From NCBI GenBank assembly GCA_964411425.1, contig CAYPKW010000061.1, positions 1 through 16,347 of the forward strand: a stretch of 16,347 nt of DNA, written 5' to 3'. Positions 15,101 to 16,347 of the stretch are shown piece by piece (within the stretch, counting starts at the first letter, position 1; the number at the start of each line of letters is the position of its first letter). The position numbers and the translations under genes were made by a program. Source of the DNA: CAYPKW01 sp964411425. Its GTDB lineage: Bacteria; Pseudomonadota; Alphaproteobacteria; Dongiales; Dongiaceae. The notes under the pieces were generated by a model that did not search any database, had not been told where the DNA came from, and was given only the letters and a program-made list of their open reading frames with translations.

Positions 15101-15134
15101 TAGAGCATATCCCGGCCGGTTGGAATCGGCTGCG
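15101..15134. repeat. Half of a palindromic intergenic repeat (candidate)
   Basis: The segment beginning tagagcatatcccgg and continuing through ccggttggaatcgg resembles one arm of palindromic intergenic repeats that I recall from alphaproteobacterial genomes, in which an AGAGCATATCC-type arm is followed by its inverted copy. I find no matching inverted arm in this gap or elsewhere in the window, so this would be an isolated or decayed half. The assignment rests on memory of the pattern. Confidence 0.4.
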
Positions 15135-15243
15135 TGGCAGGGCCGCCCGTGCTTAGCCGGCGCGCCTCTGTCGCGATCATGTCGAGTCGCGCAACCCTCG
15201 GCATAGGTGTGTGCTCAGTCATACGCTTTTGCCACCATCATCT

Positions 15244-15264
15244 CCCGCGTCACCGGGGCGCGGG
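15244..15264 (-). terminator. Possible hairpin downstream of the TIR gene
   Basis: CCCGCG (15244-15249) and CGCGGG (15259-15264) can form a six-base stem with a nine-base loop, about 47 bases beyond the stop of the minus-strand TIR gene. No T-tract follows on the minus strand, so it is at best a weak or factor-assisted terminator. Confidence 0.25.
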
Positions 15265-15310
15265 CGCGCAGAGCAGTTGGCGTTGCAGACGCAGAGGGGT
15301 AAACGATTGG

Positions 15311-16347
15311 TTAGACCGTTAAGTCGCGGCGTTCATTTGGCGATCTGACAACACGCTCAATTTCTTTGATGACTGCTTCAAGGTTTTGATCGAACGCGAT
15401 CGTGAGTTTGTCTCCCAACAGCGGGAGATGTTTCGCCATCTCTTCGTGGCTGAGATCTCTGCGAACTGGCAGAATGACCTTCTGACCCTCCGCAATCGCG
15501 CGTGCTTGCAGCGCGTTTAGTTCCGCTTGAGGCCAATTCTTACGCAAGAAGTCCTTGCTGAGGATGACGATTCCGAACCTCGATGCGGCCAGCCCCTCAT
15601 TGATCTTGGTTATTAAGGAATCGCCTAGGGTAAGTTGTCCCCGGTCCCGCCAGATCTTATGGCCGCGTGCAGATAGTGCTGTGTCCAGGGTCTCTGCCAC
15701 GTCTCGGTCTTCTGACGCATAGCTGATAAAGAAATCGAACTGAATGGGGCTCAATCCTTTGATCGCGTTCTCGGAAGCTCTCGATGAAAGTGAGGCTTCG
15801 GCAGCCTTCTGTCCTTCGGCAGTCAACCGCATACCGGCCGAATGGTTGAGGTCACGAATCAGGTTCAACTCGACCAATTCGTTCAGCCCGCGATTGATCA
15901 ACTGCAGGTCGTCGCAAAGGCCGTCGAATACCGCGGCGGCGGTCACGCGCTTGGCGCCGCGGGCATGCTGCTCAGCGAGGACATGAAGGATGTCATTCTT
16001 GAGGGCCTGATACCGCTGAATGACAGTCGTGGAACTGGGCCTCTGGAACAAAGAGTCGTCACTTGCCCGCGTGAGCACGATCTCCTCATTTCGCTCGGTC
16101 GCGAAGTCTCGGTCTAGCACCTCGCGAAGCCGTTCCAGGCCAACTTCTCGACAGAATGTGTCCAGGTCCCCGATCAAATCACTCCTCGCGAGCTGTGCCA
16201 TCGTAGTAACCAGGAATGTCACTGATATCCTTTCATGAAACTTCCCGTCGCGGGCCTCCACTGCTGCAACGAAATGTCGTCCTCGACGCCGCCCGAGGTC
16301 CTGCGCCGTGGGATCAGAGACGAGATAAAAGCACGGTCCGCCCTTAG
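15311..16347 (-). CDS. TIR-domain protein with winged-helix-like middle region (5'-partial)
   Basis: The frame ends at 15311 and stays open to the right edge (about 345 codons), so the N-terminus is probably outside. Starts inside the window are GTG 16261, GTG 16222 (AAAGGA five bases upstream) and ATG 16201. Counting from GTG 16261, the C-terminal TIR domain spans about 175-290: FDFFISYASEDRDVAETLDT, the loop KIWRDRGQLTLGDS, IVILSKDFLRKNWPQAELNA and KVILPV. E247 in NWPQAEL matches the catalytic glutamate of NAD-cleaving TIR domains. Residues 84-155 look like a winged helix (NDILHVLAEQHARG, INRGLNELVELNLIRDL, GMRLTAEGQKAAE). The N-terminal part is unrecognised. No membrane segment is present. 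Base composition is far lower in G+C than the neighbours, which suggests transfer. A defence or signalling NADase is inferred, not shown. Confidence 0.88.
   Translation of the reverse strand, partial: KGGPCFYLVSDPTAQDLGRRRGRHFVAAVEARDGKFHERISVTFLVTTMAQLARSDLIGDLDTFCREVGLERLREVLDRDFATERNEEIVLTRASDDSLFQRPSSTTVIQRYQALKNDILHVLAEQHARGAKRVTAAAVFDGLCDDLQLINRGLNELVELNLIRDLNHSAGMRLTAEGQKAAEASLSSRASENAIKGLSPIQFDFFISYASEDRDVAETLDTALSARGHKIWRDRGQLTLGDSLITKINEGLAASRFGIVILSKDFLRKNWPQAELNALQARAIAEGQKVILPVRRDLSHEEMAKHLPLLGDKLTIAFDQNLEAVIKEIERVVRSPNERRDLTV

Noticed and set aside
15134..15322. Small plus-strand open frame (62 codons) in the gap between ETF-QO and the TIR gene
   Set aside because: No ribosome binding site, no recognisable sequence, and it runs into the TIR stop region in antisense. 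The gap is better described as non-coding.
16219..16236. A five-codon minicistron (ATG AAA GGA TAT CAG TGA, minus strand) whose stop overlaps GTG 16222 of the TIR frame
   Set aside because: It could be a leader peptide, but the TIR frame is open well upstream of it to the window edge, so it is most likely internal coding sequence and chance.
1..16347. CRISPR arrays, insertion sequences, transposases, integrases, rRNA
   Set aside because: I looked for regularly spaced direct repeats, terminal inverted repeats around open frames, DDE or tyrosine recombinase motifs and conserved rRNA stretches and saw none.

Overview
The window comes from a chromosome of very high G+C content (one line counted by hand, 5461-5520, has 49 of 60 bases G or C). 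The gene families point to an alphaproteobacterium: a DUF1285 protein beside a MoxR/DUF58/DUF4159 operon, a PAS_5 protein, and the order ETF-ubiquinone oxidoreductase / TPR protein / ispE. I infer Rhodospirillales-like, but the sequence alone does not settle the genus. Initiation at GTG and TTG is common: moxR, the TPR gene and ispE read TTG at their best starts.

Left part (1-7478). The C-terminal end of a membrane protein enters from the left edge and converges on a DUF1285 gene. Diverging from that is a tight four-gene operon of about 6.8 kb: MoxR AAA+ ATPase, DUF58 protein with a VWA MIDAS motif, a BatA-type membrane protein with a C-terminal DUF4159 domain, and a membrane-anchored VWA/glutamine-amidotransferase-like protein. 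This is a Bat-like cell-envelope chaperone or stress module whose substrate is unknown.

Middle (7479-10590). A broken VOC/glyoxalase remnant precedes a glutathionyl-hydroquinone reductase. Next come a small secreted protein of unknown function on the minus strand, an isocitrate lyase/PEP mutase superfamily enzyme on the plus strand, and a PAS_5 protein on the minus strand.

Right-middle (10591-15067), all on the minus strand: ETF-QO, then a secreted TPR protein, then ispE, whose start overlaps the TPR stop, then tRNA-Gln(TTG) with encoded CCA and its own plausible promoter. ETF-QO feeds electrons from flavoprotein dehydrogenases into ubiquinone, and IspE belongs to the MEP pathway that supplies isoprenoids, including the quinone side chain.

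Right end (15068-16347). A 243-bp non-coding gap carries half of a palindromic intergenic repeat. After it, base composition drops (26/60 and 29/60 G+C in two lines counted by hand) in a gene for a TIR-domain protein with a winged-helix-like middle region. Its frame stays open to the right edge, so its N-terminus is probably outside the window. It looks horizontally acquired and is the best candidate here for an accessory (possibly defence) system, but its partners, if any, lie beyond the window. There is no gene-free stretch longer than 300 bases.
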